This document shows positions 1-8,588 of a stretch of DNA of 29,167 nucleotides, piece by piece. The DNA is from Opacimonas sp964559075 (GTDB lineage Bacteria > Pseudomonadota > Gammaproteobacteria > Enterobacterales > Alteromonadaceae). The translations under genes were made by a program, and so were the position numbers. The stretch is taken from positions 1 through 29,167 of the forward strand of contig CAZLGJ010000020.1 of NCBI GenBank assembly GCA_964559075.1, in the 5' to 3' direction. Below the pieces are notes generated by a model, which was not told where the DNA came from, did no database searches, and saw only the letters and a program-made list of their open reading frames with translations. Positions within the stretch are counted from its first letter, which is position 1. Every line of letters begins with the position of its first letter.

Positions 1-1808
1 ATTGGATCAAAGAGCCAACGATCATCAAAAATACCTCTTTTGACCCTAGCAATGTAGACATCAAATGGTTTGAAGACGGTATCTTAAACGCGTCGTACAA
101 CTGTATCGACCGTCACCTTGCTGATAATGCCAAGAAAACTGCTATCTTCTGGGAAGGCGATGAGCCAACTGACAGCGCAGAAATCACCTACCAAGAACTG
201 CATTATGAAGTTTGTAAATTAGCGAACGGCCTGAAAAAATTAGGCGTCAAGAAAGGTGACGTTGTCGCTATCTATATGCCAATGGTACCTCACGCTGCAT
301 ACGCAATGCTTGCCTGTGCGCGCATCGGTGCGGTTCACTCTGTTATCTTTGGTGGTTTCTCGCCAAACGCAATTGCTGATCGTATCAACAATGCCTCTGC
401 AAAAGTCGTTATTACTTCTGATGAAGGTCGTCGTTCAGGCAAATGTGTACCATTAAAAGCAAACGTTGATGAAGCGTTAGCAAACGGTGCGTGTCCTTCA
501 ATCACAAACGTGATCGTGAATAAATTAACTGGCGGCGACGTTGATTTCAACGCTGATATTGACGTGTGGTGGAGCGACTTAGTTGAAGATTGTTCTGCGC
601 AGTGCGAACCAGAGCCAATGAATGCTGAAGATCCACTGTTTATCCTTTACACTTCTGGCTCTACTGGCCAGCCTAAAGGTGTGGTTCACTCAACTGGCGG
701 TTACTGTGTTTACACACTAATGACCTTTAAGTACGGTTTTGACTATCGCGAAGACGACATCTACTGGTGTACTGCGGATGTGGGTTGGATCACTGGTCAC
801 TCATACATGGCGTATGGTCCGCTTATCGCTGGTGCAACGCAAGTATTCTTTGAAGGTGTACCTACTTACCCAGACGTGCGTCGTATTGCGCAAGTTGTCG
901 AAAAGTACAAAGTTAACAGCCTATACACAGCGCCAACTGCTATCCGTGCCCTAATGGCCCACGGCGAGAAGCCAGTTGAAGGTTGTGATTTATCATCACT
1001 ACGTATCCTTGGTTCAGTAGGTGAGCCAATCAACCCTGAAGCATGGGAATGGTACTACCGCGTTATCGGTCAAGAGCGTTGCCCAATCGTTGATACTTGG
1101 TGGCAAACAGAGACTGGGGGCATGATGATTGCGCCCCTACCAACTGCGACACCTAACAAACCAGGTTCTGCGTCACGCCCAATGTTCGGTGTGCAACCTG
1201 CGTTGTTTGATGCAGACGGCAACGAGCTTGAAGGTGCCAACGAAGGTAATCTAGTTATCAAAGACAGCTGGCCTTCACAAGCGCGAACTGTTTACGGTGA
1301 TCACAAGCGTTTCATCGAAACTTACTTTTCAGCTTACAATAACGTGTACTTCACAGGTGACGGCTGTCGTCGTGATGAAGACGGTTACTACTGGATCACC
1401 GGTCGTGTTGATGACGTACTTAACGTCTCTGGTCACCGTCTTGGTACAGCAGAAATTGAATCTGCGTTGGTTGCCCATGAAGTGATTGCAGAAGCAGCGG
1501 TTGTGGGTTATCCTCACGATATCAAAGGTCAAGGCATCTACGTCTACGTTACGCCAATTGAAGGTGTTGAACCAGATGACGCATTGACTAAAGAAATCCG
1601 TGCGTGGGTTCGTAAAGAACTAAGCCCAATTGCTACGCCTGACTTAATCCAGTGGACTCGCGGTTTACCGAAGACTCGCTCTGGCAAAATCATGCGTCGT
1701 ATTTTACGTAAGATTGCGGCGAACGAATACGAACAACTAGGTGACACCTCTACATTGGCCGATCCTTCAGTTGTGGACTCGTTAATCGAGGAACGCCTTA
1801 ACAAGTAA
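1..1808 (+). CDS. acs: Acetyl-CoA synthetase, 5' partial
   Basis: AMP-forming acetate:CoA ligase (acetate + ATP + CoA to acetyl-CoA via acetyl-AMP), cytoplasmic. The reading frame is open from base 3, so the start lies outside the window; 601 codons are present, about 45-50 short of the usual ~650. Visible hallmarks are the adenylate-forming P-loop motif YTSGSTGQPKG (from about 649), the acyl/nucleotide motif WWQTETGG (about 1099-1122), and the C-terminal PKTRSGKIMRR (about 1668-1700), whose lysine is the catalytic residue that is reversibly acetylated in Acs enzymes. It is followed after only 18 nt by a LuxR-type response regulator with no terminator between them, so the two are probably cotranscribed. 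Identity is secure; the promoter is not in view. Confidence 0.97.
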   Translation, partial: WIKEPTIIKNTSFDPSNVDIKWFEDGILNASYNCIDRHLADNAKKTAIFWEGDEPTDSAEITYQELHYEVCKLANGLKKLGVKKGDVVAIYMPMVPHAAYAMLACARIGAVHSVIFGGFSPNAIADRINNASAKVVITSDEGRRSGKCVPLKANVDEALANGACPSITNVIVNKLTGGDVDFNADIDVWWSDLVEDCSAQCEPEPMNAEDPLFILYTSGSTGQPKGVVHSTGGYCVYTLMTFKYGFDYREDDIYWCTADVGWITGHSYMAYGPLIAGATQVFFEGVPTYPDVRRIAQVVEKYKVNSLYTAPTAIRALMAHGEKPVEGCDLSSLRILGSVGEPINPEAWEWYYRVIGQERCPIVDTWWQTETGGMMIAPLPTATPNKPGSASRPMFGVQPALFDADGNELEGANEGNLVIKDSWPSQARTVYGDHKRFIETYFSAYNNVYFTGDGCRRDEDGYYWITGRVDDVLNVSGHRLGTAEIESALVAHEVIAEAAVVGYPHDIKGQGIYVYVTPIEGVEPDDALTKEIRAWVRKELSPIATPDLIQWTRGLPKTRSGKIMRRILRKIAANEYEQLGDTSTLADPSVVDSLIEERLNK

Positions 1809-1826
1809 GAATAAATAGGAGCAAGA

Positions 1827-2477
1827 ATGGCAACCTTACTTATAGCAGACGATCATCCGTTATATCGGGACGCTTTAAGAGGAGCGTTGTCTGTCTCGCT
1901 CCAAGATATTCATTTGTTGGAAGCTGAGGATCTCCCCAGCACCATCAAAGTGCTTGAAGAAACTGACATAGATTTGTTACTACTTGACTTGCATATGCCG
2001 GGTAGTAACGATCTATTTGGTTTGTTACATATCCTTAAGCTTTACCCTGACCTTCCTGTGGCCGTTGTATCCGGCACAGAAGATGCCAATATTATTTCAA
2101 AAATTGTCGGTGTCGGCGCCTTGGGCTTTATTCCTAAGACTGCTAGTTCGGACGAAATTGCCAAAGCGATCAAAACTATCCTCGACGGTGATGTCTGGTT
2201 ACCAGAAGGTATTTCTGACAAAATCGAAGAAGTTGATGAAGAGTTTTCCAAACTCGCTGATAGTGTCGCAAGCTTAACCCCATCGCAATATAAAGTGTTG
2301 TGCTATATGCGTGACGGCTTGTTGAACAAACAAATCGGCTACAATTTAGATATCGCTGAAGCTACTGTTAAAGCACACGTGACCGCTATTTTCCGCAAGC
2401 TCGGCATCAATAACCGTACCCAAGCGGTATTGATTGCATCGCAGCTCGAACTTGAGCCACCGGCGCCTAGCGCCTAA
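1827..2477 (+). CDS. crbR: NarL/LuxR-family response regulator, CrbR-like
   Basis: 216-residue two-component regulator. The receiver domain (about 3-120) has the acidic pair D8/D9, the phospho-acceptor D54 in LLLLDLHMPG, and the conserved lysine in FIPKTAS. The C-terminal LuxR-type helix-turn-helix (about 150-210) begins LTPSQYKVL and holds the recognition segment IAEATVKAHVTAIFRKL. The start is set by AGGAG at 1817-1821, 5 nt before the ATG. Adjacent acs and the convergent SLC5-type hybrid kinase match the CrbS/CrbR (MxtR/ErdR) acetate-switch systems known in Vibrio and Pseudomonas, where the regulator activates acs. The family is certain; the specific CrbR identity rests on context and general fit. 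Lying downstream of acs, it may be amplified by its own target promoter. Confidence 0.88.
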   Translation: MATLLIADDHPLYRDALRGALSVSLQDIHLLEAEDLPSTIKVLEETDIDLLLLDLHMPGSNDLFGLLHILKLYPDLPVAVVSGTEDANIISKIVGVGALGFIPKTASSDEIAKAIKTILDGDVWLPEGISDKIEEVDEEFSKLADSVASLTPSQYKVLCYMRDGLLNKQIGYNLDIAEATVKAHVTAIFRKLGINNRTQAVLIASQLELEPPAPSA

Positions 2478-2504
2478 ATCATAGCGTACAAATAGTAAAT
2501 ACCA

Positions 2505-2523
2505 CTACTGAGATTCTCAGTAG
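2505..2523. terminator. Candidate bidirectional terminator between crbR and crbS
   Basis: A perfect 8-bp inverted repeat, CTACTGAG / CTCAGTAG with a 3-nt loop, lies between the convergent crbR and crbS genes and overlaps the last codons of crbS. Neither side has a strong T-run; the minus-strand side is followed by a moderately T-rich stretch. Position favours a weak shared terminator. Confidence 0.4.
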
Positions 2524-5500
2524 CGGTTGACTCGCTTGGCCTGTTTGGCCATATTCGTAATTAAAGCTCGCAATTTTGCGGGCTTTAATGGTTTATTGAG
2601 GTGTGAAATGTTCAACGAGCGACACTGCTCTTTGAGGCTTTCGTCATGTAGCGCGGTTAAGATCGCCGCAGGGGTTTCTTTTCTAGCCTTGACTTGGAGC
2701 TCTTGGATCAAGTTCACGCCGTTTTGGTCCTTATCCAGCTGATAGTCGATTAACAATATATCAGCATCAAACCCATCTAGCGCTGTTAAGGCAGCATCGT
2801 AAGTATTGGCAAGTTTAGCTTCAATTCCCCATTTATCTAACAAAATACTTAACGCATCGAGGTTTTCGGTTTTATCGTCCACACACAGGGCCTTGAGCCC
2901 TTGTAATGAACTACCGCTGCGCAGAGGATTCACAGCCTTGGTTTGCTGCGCTACACCCAGTGGTATTGTCAGGGTAAAACAAGAGCCTTTGCCGCGTGTA
3001 GATTTTACTGTAACCGTGCCATCTATCTGTTGGGTCAGCCTGCGAACCACCCCAAGCCCTAGACCAACACCGGTTTCGTTGGATTCTTGGACACGATAAA
3101 AATCGCTAAAAATCGTGTGCAGCTTATCTGACGCAATGCCAATACCAGTATCATAAACTCGCACTTGTACGGCATTGTTACGCACGCGACAGGTCAACAA
3201 TACTTTGCCTGTGTCTGTGTATTTAACAGCATTAGATAACAGGTTTTGGATAATGCGGAAGGTAAAGGTGCGATCGGCTTTGACCCATGGGTCACAACAG
3301 CGCGAGCGCAAGACCAAGCCTTTGCCTTGGGCTTTCAGTGACATGTCAGAAATCAAGGGGTTGAGCACGTCTTTAAGCGGGAAGTGCTCAATGGTTGGGG
3401 CCATTTCCCCTTGATCCAAGCGCGAAATATCTAGCAAAGTACTGATTAAATGTTCAGACGAATTAACTGAATCATTGAGCTTATTGATTATATCTTTGGT
3501 GCTGTCACTGAGCTTGGCGTCCTGTAGGGCAGACAAATACAGTTTAGCGGCGTTGAGTGGCTGGATAATGTCGTGACTGGCCAGCGCCAAAAAACGCGTT
3601 TTGGAGTTGTTAGCCTCTTCTGCTGTTTTACGCGCTCGAATCAACTCTTGTTCAATCTCGCCGCGCTTTTCGATTTCTAAGCGCAATTCGGCATTGATAG
3701 AGTGGACTTCTTCGGTGCGCTTTTTGATCCGGGTGGTCAAATCGATATTGGCTTCTTCAAGTGCCTGCTGAATTTCAACGTGGCTGGTGATGTCATTGAA
3801 GCTCGTGACAAAGCCACCGCCGGGCAATGGATTACCCACCATCTCGATGACGTGCCCATCGGCGCGTTGGCGCGTAAAGCGGTGCGGTGTGCCGTTCTTG
3901 AGATGCTCTAGGCGTCGGGTCACCATCTCATCCACATCACCAGGTCCTAGCTCACCTTTAAGCGCGTTAAAACGCATTAACTTCTCAATGGGCGTGCCGA
4001 CAGCGAGGTACTCTTCGGGGTAGTCATAAAGCTGGGTATAACGCTTGTTCCACGCCACTAGGTTGAGGTTTTTATCGATAACGCTGATGCCGTGTTCCAT
4101 GCTTTCGAGCGAGGTCAACAGTGCCGTCATATTAAACTGCATGGCTTGCGTGGTGCCGTCAAAGAAGTTAATGACTTCACTAAAATCAAGCTTTTTACCT
4201 TCTGCCACGCTGTTAACTAATGCACGGGCACTGGATGAACCAATGACCCCACCAAGGGCGCGCTCACAGAATGACAGAATTTGAATATTGGGTTTGGCTG
4301 CCAAATCGACGCTCATGTTATTGCGACGTGAGTATTCGGAGAGCAGCTGTTCGCAGCGGTTTTGGCCCATAAAGGTGGTTAATAACGTAACCAGGTCGCC
4401 GTTGGTAATGTTGATTTGGGCCGTTTTGTGATTGTTGTGCGAGGTATCCAAAGGATGCACAAAGGCTTCAGCTTGGATCTTATCGATCAGGCGTGCCGGC
4501 GCAATTTTGGAGAACGTAATATAGGTAATGGCGTTGGCAATCAGGCTAATAATCGCCCCTTGGCTTAAAATTTCGGTTTGCGAATAATCTGAAATAGTTA
4601 CGTCTGTTAACGGCAGCACTAACCAAAATACCCAAGATACGAAGCCCATCAGAAGACCAGCATACACACCGTGCGCATGCGCTTGTTTCCAATAGAGTCC
4701 GCCAACTAACGATGGCAGGAGCTGGATCACGAGTGAAAATGCAATCAAGCCGATGGATGCAAGCGAGCTGGTCGCGGCCATTTGCTGCTGATACAAAAAG
4801 CCAAGCAACAAAATCACAGCGATGATGACGCGTCGTATGAGTCTAATTTTAGCGCTGTAATTAGTAATAGTGCCCGCTTGGGAATTGACCGATAGCAACT
4901 TGGGCAGCACTACGTCGTTGGCAAGCATGGTCGAAAGCGTCAGGGTCGCCACGATGATCATCGCAGTGGCAGCAGACAAGCCACCAATGAACACCAGAAT
5001 CTGAATCAATAGCGAATCTGAAAGGACTGCGAACGCCAGGACAAACTGATCAGGCTCTACACTGCCATTGGCAAAAATCACATCGCCGGCCATCGCAATA
5101 ACTGGGATAGTAGCCGCCATCAACAGCAGATAAAATGGGAATACCCAGCGCGCTGTTTTGATATGTTCAATGTTGAGATTATCAATGATTGCCACGTGAA
5201 ACTGCCTCGGCAGACATATCACCGCAGCAGCCGCCATTAAGGTCTGCGCCCAAAATGAAACAGACACAAACTGGTTAAGGGCATCTGGGCTGTAGTACTG
5301 TGCCAAAAATGGCTCTTCAGACTGCACCAGCCAAGCACTGTAGGCTAGATAGCCAATCACGAGTAGGGCCACGAGCTTGATCAGTGATTCAAAGGAAATT
5401 GCCAGCATCAAACCACGTCGATACTCGGTCACATCGGTTTGTTTGGTGCCAAAAAATATCGCCAGCAGCGCGATAAACACCGTCGCGACCAATACAATAA

Positions 5501-5954
5501 GCTGGGCATCGGTTTGACGCGACATGACCACAAACATGGAGTCAATGGCTTTTAGTTGCAGTGCGATATATGGAATGGTTGCCAGCAACGCAATGACCGT
5601 AACCACAAGGGCTACGCTTTGGCGTTTACCATAGCGTGAGGCAATAAAATCGGCAATGGTGTTGATGTGTTGTTTTTTGCTGACTAAGATGAGTTTTTTG
5701 ATAAATTGGTAGCCAAACAAATACACTAGCGCAGGGCCCAGTAGCACGGGCAAGAACATCCAGCCATCCCGAGACGATTGCCCAACAGCCCCAAAGAAGG
5801 TCCAGGCCGTACAGTAAATGGCAAGTGCCAGCGCATACACGAGCGGATGAGACGTCATCTTTCGCGCGAGGGGCGTGTTTTTGTCGCCCCATTTGGCGAT
5901 CCAAAACAGCACCGTTAAATAAATAAAGGCTAGGGCAACCCATCCAAAGGCCAT
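2517..5954 (-). CDS. crbS: SLC5-type transporter / hybrid histidine kinase, CrbS-like
   Basis: Membrane sensor kinase of 1145 residues with a sodium/solute symporter (SLC5) body of about 13 membrane segments (residues 1-510), a STAC-like linker (about 535-600), a PAS domain (about 620-740), a coiled coil, a kinase core and a C-terminal receiver. The phospho-accepting His is H794 in ASHDIIQPLNA. The ATPase boxes are visible: N-box NLLSNAVKY, G1 YDTGIGI, G2 GVGLGLGVV. The receiver phospho-acceptor is D1070 in ILLIDYQL. I chose the ATG at 5954, which puts the first membrane helix right after the start; an in-frame TTG 57 nt upstream would add 19 residues but has no good ribosome site. In the CrbS family this architecture senses acetate-related state and drives acs through CrbR. 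Whether the symporter part still transports acetate is not shown by sequence. Confidence 0.9.
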   Translation of the reverse strand: MAFGWVALAFIYLTVLFWIAKWGDKNTPLARKMTSHPLVYALALAIYCTAWTFFGAVGQSSRDGWMFLPVLLGPALVYLFGYQFIKKLILVSKKQHINTIADFIASRYGKRQSVALVVTVIALLATIPYIALQLKAIDSMFVVMSRQTDAQLIVLVATVFIALLAIFFGTKQTDVTEYRRGLMLAISFESLIKLVALLVIGYLAYSAWLVQSEEPFLAQYYSPDALNQFVSVSFWAQTLMAAAAVICLPRQFHVAIIDNLNIEHIKTARWVFPFYLLLMAATIPVIAMAGDVIFANGSVEPDQFVLAFAVLSDSLLIQILVFIGGLSAATAMIIVATLTLSTMLANDVVLPKLLSVNSQAGTITNYSAKIRLIRRVIIAVILLLGFLYQQQMAATSSLASIGLIAFSLVIQLLPSLVGGLYWKQAHAHGVYAGLLMGFVSWVFWLVLPLTDVTISDYSQTEILSQGAIISLIANAITYITFSKIAPARLIDKIQAEAFVHPLDTSHNNHKTAQINITNGDLVTLLTTFMGQNRCEQLLSEYSRRNNMSVDLAAKPNIQILSFCERALGGVIGSSSARALVNSVAEGKKLDFSEVINFFDGTTQAMQFNMTALLTSLESMEHGISVIDKNLNLVAWNKRYTQLYDYPEEYLAVGTPIEKLMRFNALKGELGPGDVDEMVTRRLEHLKNGTPHRFTRQRADGHVIEMVGNPLPGGGFVTSFNDITSHVEIQQALEEANIDLTTRIKKRTEEVHSINAELRLEIEKRGEIEQELIRARKTAEEANNSKTRFLALASHDIIQPLNAAKLYLSALQDAKLSDSTKDIINKLNDSVNSSEHLISTLLDISRLDQGEMAPTIEHFPLKDVLNPLISDMSLKAQGKGLVLRSRCCDPWVKADRTFTFRIIQNLLSNAVKYTDTGKVLLTCRVRNNAVQVRVYDTGIGIASDKLHTIFSDFYRVQESNETGVGLGLGVVRRLTQQIDGTVTVKSTRGKGSCFTLTIPLGVAQQTKAVNPLRSGSSLQGLKALCVDDKTENLDALSILLDKWGIEAKLANTYDAALTALDGFDADILLIDYQLDKDQNGVNLIQELQVKARKETPAAILTALHDESLKEQCRSLNISHLNKPLKPAKLRALITNMAKQAKRVNRY

Positions 5955-6090
5955 ATAGTTCTCACTTACGCGTTGAGCTGTTATCTTGCCTAAAACATTG
6001 ATATAAAACAAGGCTTTTTGCTCGCTTATGACATAGAATCAAGGGTATAGTAGGTGATAGTCACAAGGATGAAATTGCAGTGAGGCTGAT

Positions 6091-7923
6091 ATGTCCGATA
6101 TTCCATTACAAGTAATTCAGTATTTGGCCGCTTCTGCGCCGTTTGATGTGTTTGACGAGGATACATTACAGGGGATCGCACGCAACGTGCAGGTTGTGTA
6201 TGTCACTCCGCAAAATCATACCAAAACCCTGCAGGCCATGATGCCGAGTCTATTTTTGATCCAGTCCGGCCAATTTACGATCCATGACGAAAATGGCAAC
6301 GAACGGTTTTTGAGTGATGGCGATTATTTTGGCTATATCAAACTGCTGGATGGCCATGCTGGCGATATCAAAATTGATGTCGATAGTCCGGGGATTGTGT
6401 ATGCGATTGATAAAGCGACCTTTGTTGACTGCTGCGAAAATAAAGCGTTTTTGACTTTCTTTAAGGCGGCTAAAGACGACGTCCTGCAAAATCAAGCGGT
6501 CTCAGAATCAAACACCATGTGGTTGTATCGTCCGCTGTGTGAGTCGCTCGAGCGAGCCCCTATCAGCATCGAGCAACACACCACGATCCAACAGGCCGCT
6601 GAGGTGATGTCAGAGCACGGAGTGAGCTCGCTGATCATTACCGAAGATGACCACTTGATAGGCATAGTGACAGACCGTGATCTGCGCAATCGGGTGGTGG
6701 CAACCGGCCTGGATATCCAGCTACCGGTCAATGTGATCATGACCGAAAAGCCAGCTTATATCATGCACAACCAAAATATGTTTTCCGCTATTGCGCTAAT
6801 GAGCGAAAAAAATATCCACCACTTGCCCGTGCTGCATGCCGATGATCGCAAACCCATGGGGATGGTGACTACCTCGGATGTGGTGCGCCAGCAGCGCGGC
6901 AACGTGATCTTTATGATTGGCGAGATAGCCAAAGCACAAAATCTCTACCAGCTGACTCGCTTAGCCTGGCAAATGCCGCAGTATTTTGCGGCGAATGCCA
7001 AGCGCGCTGGGGATTTTGATATTGCTGGTAAAGTGCTTTCTCAAGCAACGGATATCATGACCCGCAAGCTGATTGATTTTTTTGTCGAACAGCACAGTCA
7101 GCCGCCGTTAGCGTTTTGTTGGGTGGTGTATGGGTCACAAGCACGCCAAGACCAAACCATGGGCTCTGATCAGGATAACGCCCTATTGTTGGCAGAGGAA
7201 CCCAATGAGGAGCAAGCGCATTATTTTGCACGGATGTCTGAATATGTGTGTAAGGGCTTAGGTAAATGCGGAATTAAGCTCTGTCCCGGTAATATTATGG
7301 CGTCTAATCCCGATTTGCGGCTCAGTGTTGATGGCGCGCTCAAACAGGCCAAAGGTTGGGTACGCAACTTCTCGCCAGAGGCAATTTTGCAGTTTAATAT
7401 CTTTTTGGACGCGCGAGCAGTGGCAGGTGATCGTATGCTGTTTAAGCGTCTACAGCAATTGCGTAAACCGTTATTTCAGGAGTCGATGTTTTTGGCTGCA
7501 GTGGCGCGAACCGCGCGCAGTCAGGCGGTACCACTGTCTATTTTCAATAAGTTTGTTTACCAAAAACACAACGGCAAAAAAGACTGTATCAACATCAAAA
7601 ACAACGGTGCTGCCTTGATTAACGACATTGCCCGCCTGTATTCACTCAAAGCCGGTTTGACCATTCCCGGTACGGTAGATCGTCTCAATATGCTCGGTGA
7701 GATTGGCACAATCAACAAAAAAGACGCAGATAATCTTCGCGATATTTGGCTGTTTTTGAATCGCTTGCGCTGGCGGCATCAGCTGCGTAATCACGCATCT
7801 GATAACATTATTAGCATTTCAGACTTGTCCTCAATCGAAAAACACCAGCTCAAGGCAGCGTTTAAAAGCATAGAGCAGGCGCAAGATGTTGCAGTCAATC
7901 GTTTCTCCGGCGGTTTGAGCTAG
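6091..7923 (+). CDS. cNMP-binding/CBS/DUF294 nucleotidyltransferase-like protein
   Basis: 610-residue cytoplasmic protein of the DUF294 family. Domains in order: cyclic-nucleotide-binding-like fold (about 15-125), paired CBS domains (about 155-280; typical GIVTDRDLRNRV and GMVTTSDVVR), a DUF294 nucleotidyltransferase-like domain with YGSQARQDQTMGSDQDNALLL split as GS and D-x-D elements (about 347-367), and a helical DUF294_C domain to the end. The GS...DxD pattern of the nucleotidyltransferase fold is intact, but the substrate is unknown. It is divergent from crbS, with 136 nt between the chosen starts, and is followed after 2 nt by a DnaQ-like exonuclease. From memory, this pair also recurs near actP/acs in other gammaproteobacteria, which suggests a link to acetate or carbon-state signalling. 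GTGAGG sits 6 nt before the ATG. Confidence 0.88.
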   Translation: MSDIPLQVIQYLAASAPFDVFDEDTLQGIARNVQVVYVTPQNHTKTLQAMMPSLFLIQSGQFTIHDENGNERFLSDGDYFGYIKLLDGHAGDIKIDVDSPGIVYAIDKATFVDCCENKAFLTFFKAAKDDVLQNQAVSESNTMWLYRPLCESLERAPISIEQHTTIQQAAEVMSEHGVSSLIITEDDHLIGIVTDRDLRNRVVATGLDIQLPVNVIMTEKPAYIMHNQNMFSAIALMSEKNIHHLPVLHADDRKPMGMVTTSDVVRQQRGNVIFMIGEIAKAQNLYQLTRLAWQMPQYFAANAKRAGDFDIAGKVLSQATDIMTRKLIDFFVEQHSQPPLAFCWVVYGSQARQDQTMGSDQDNALLLAEEPNEEQAHYFARMSEYVCKGLGKCGIKLCPGNIMASNPDLRLSVDGALKQAKGWVRNFSPEAILQFNIFLDARAVAGDRMLFKRLQQLRKPLFQESMFLAAVARTARSQAVPLSIFNKFVYQKHNGKKDCINIKNNGAALINDIARLYSLKAGLTIPGTVDRLNMLGEIGTINKKDADNLRDIWLFLNRLRWRHQLRNHASDNIISISDLSSIEKHQLKAAFKSIEQAQDVAVNRFSGGLS

Positions 7924-7925
7924 TT

Positions 7926-8588
7926 ATGCGCAATTGGTTAGCAGGCTTAGTTGGAAAGGGGATCCACGAAAACTTCGTGGATGCACCATTGTCCGAGATC
8001 CCGTGGCTCGCGTTGGACTTTGAGTTTAATTCTCTAAACAAAAAAGAAGTCAAATTTATGTCTGCCGGCTGGGTCACCGGTAAGCACTTCCAAATCGATT
8101 ATCACGATAGTTACTATCGCTTAATTCGAGCCAAAGGAGATTTGCAGCAATCACCGATTATTCACGGTCTCACCGCACGGGATATTGCACAAGGCGTGCA
8201 TGCTAAAGAAATGTATACGGCGCTAACACAATACTCACAGTCACACGTGTGGGTGTTGCACAACGCCCAGTTAGATATGGTGATGCTCAAGGAGCTCGCG
8301 TATCGCTTTGGCGAGCCTTTGCCTGCCATTACCACTGTTGATACCATGCAAATCGCGCTTTACCAGCTCAAAAAAGGCAAAGGTGAGTATGGGGTTAAGC
8401 ACGATGCCGCGACACTGACCAGCTGCCGCAAGCGCTACCACTTACCCGATTCGCCGCTGCACAATGCCATCAGCGATGCGCAAGCGACGTTAGAGCTATT
8501 CTACGCGCAGCTATACGATATTGACCCACGCGAACGTCTTACTTTACGCGAACTCAAAGCCATTACGAATGCGGTACGTGTGTTTTAA
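7926..8588 (+). CDS. DnaQ-like DEDDh 3'-5' exonuclease
   Basis: 220-residue exonuclease of the DNA polymerase III epsilon fold. All four DEDDh catalytic positions are visible: D31 and E33 in ALDFEF, D117 in HNAQLDMVML, and H179 with D184 in HNAISDAQATLEL. It lacks the extra C-terminal polymerase-binding region of true DnaQ, so it is more likely a stand-alone nuclease than the replicative proofreading subunit. It starts 2 nt after the stop of the DUF294 gene, so the two are almost certainly one operon and perhaps translationally coupled. Its last 26 nt overlap the 3' end of the opposing sulfotransferase gene. Confidence 0.88.
   Translation: MRNWLAGLVGKGIHENFVDAPLSEIPWLALDFEFNSLNKKEVKFMSAGWVTGKHFQIDYHDSYYRLIRAKGDLQQSPIIHGLTARDIAQGVHAKEMYTALTQYSQSHVWVLHNAQLDMVMLKELAYRFGEPLPAITTVDTMQIALYQLKKGKGEYGVKHDAATLTSCRKRYHLPDSPLHNAISDAQATLELFYAQLYDIDPRERLTLRELKAITNAVRVF

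Noticed and set aside
1..1808. Several 60-85 residue frames on the opposite strand of acs
   Set aside because: No homology features, no ribosome sites, typical codon shadows of a highly expressed gene.
5955..6011. 19-residue N-terminal extension of crbS from a TTG
   Set aside because: TTG start with no good ribosome site; the ATG at 5954 directly precedes the first membrane helix.
6054..6064. GTGATAGTCAC as a CRP site
   Set aside because: CRP half-sites need a 6-nt spacer; here it is 3.
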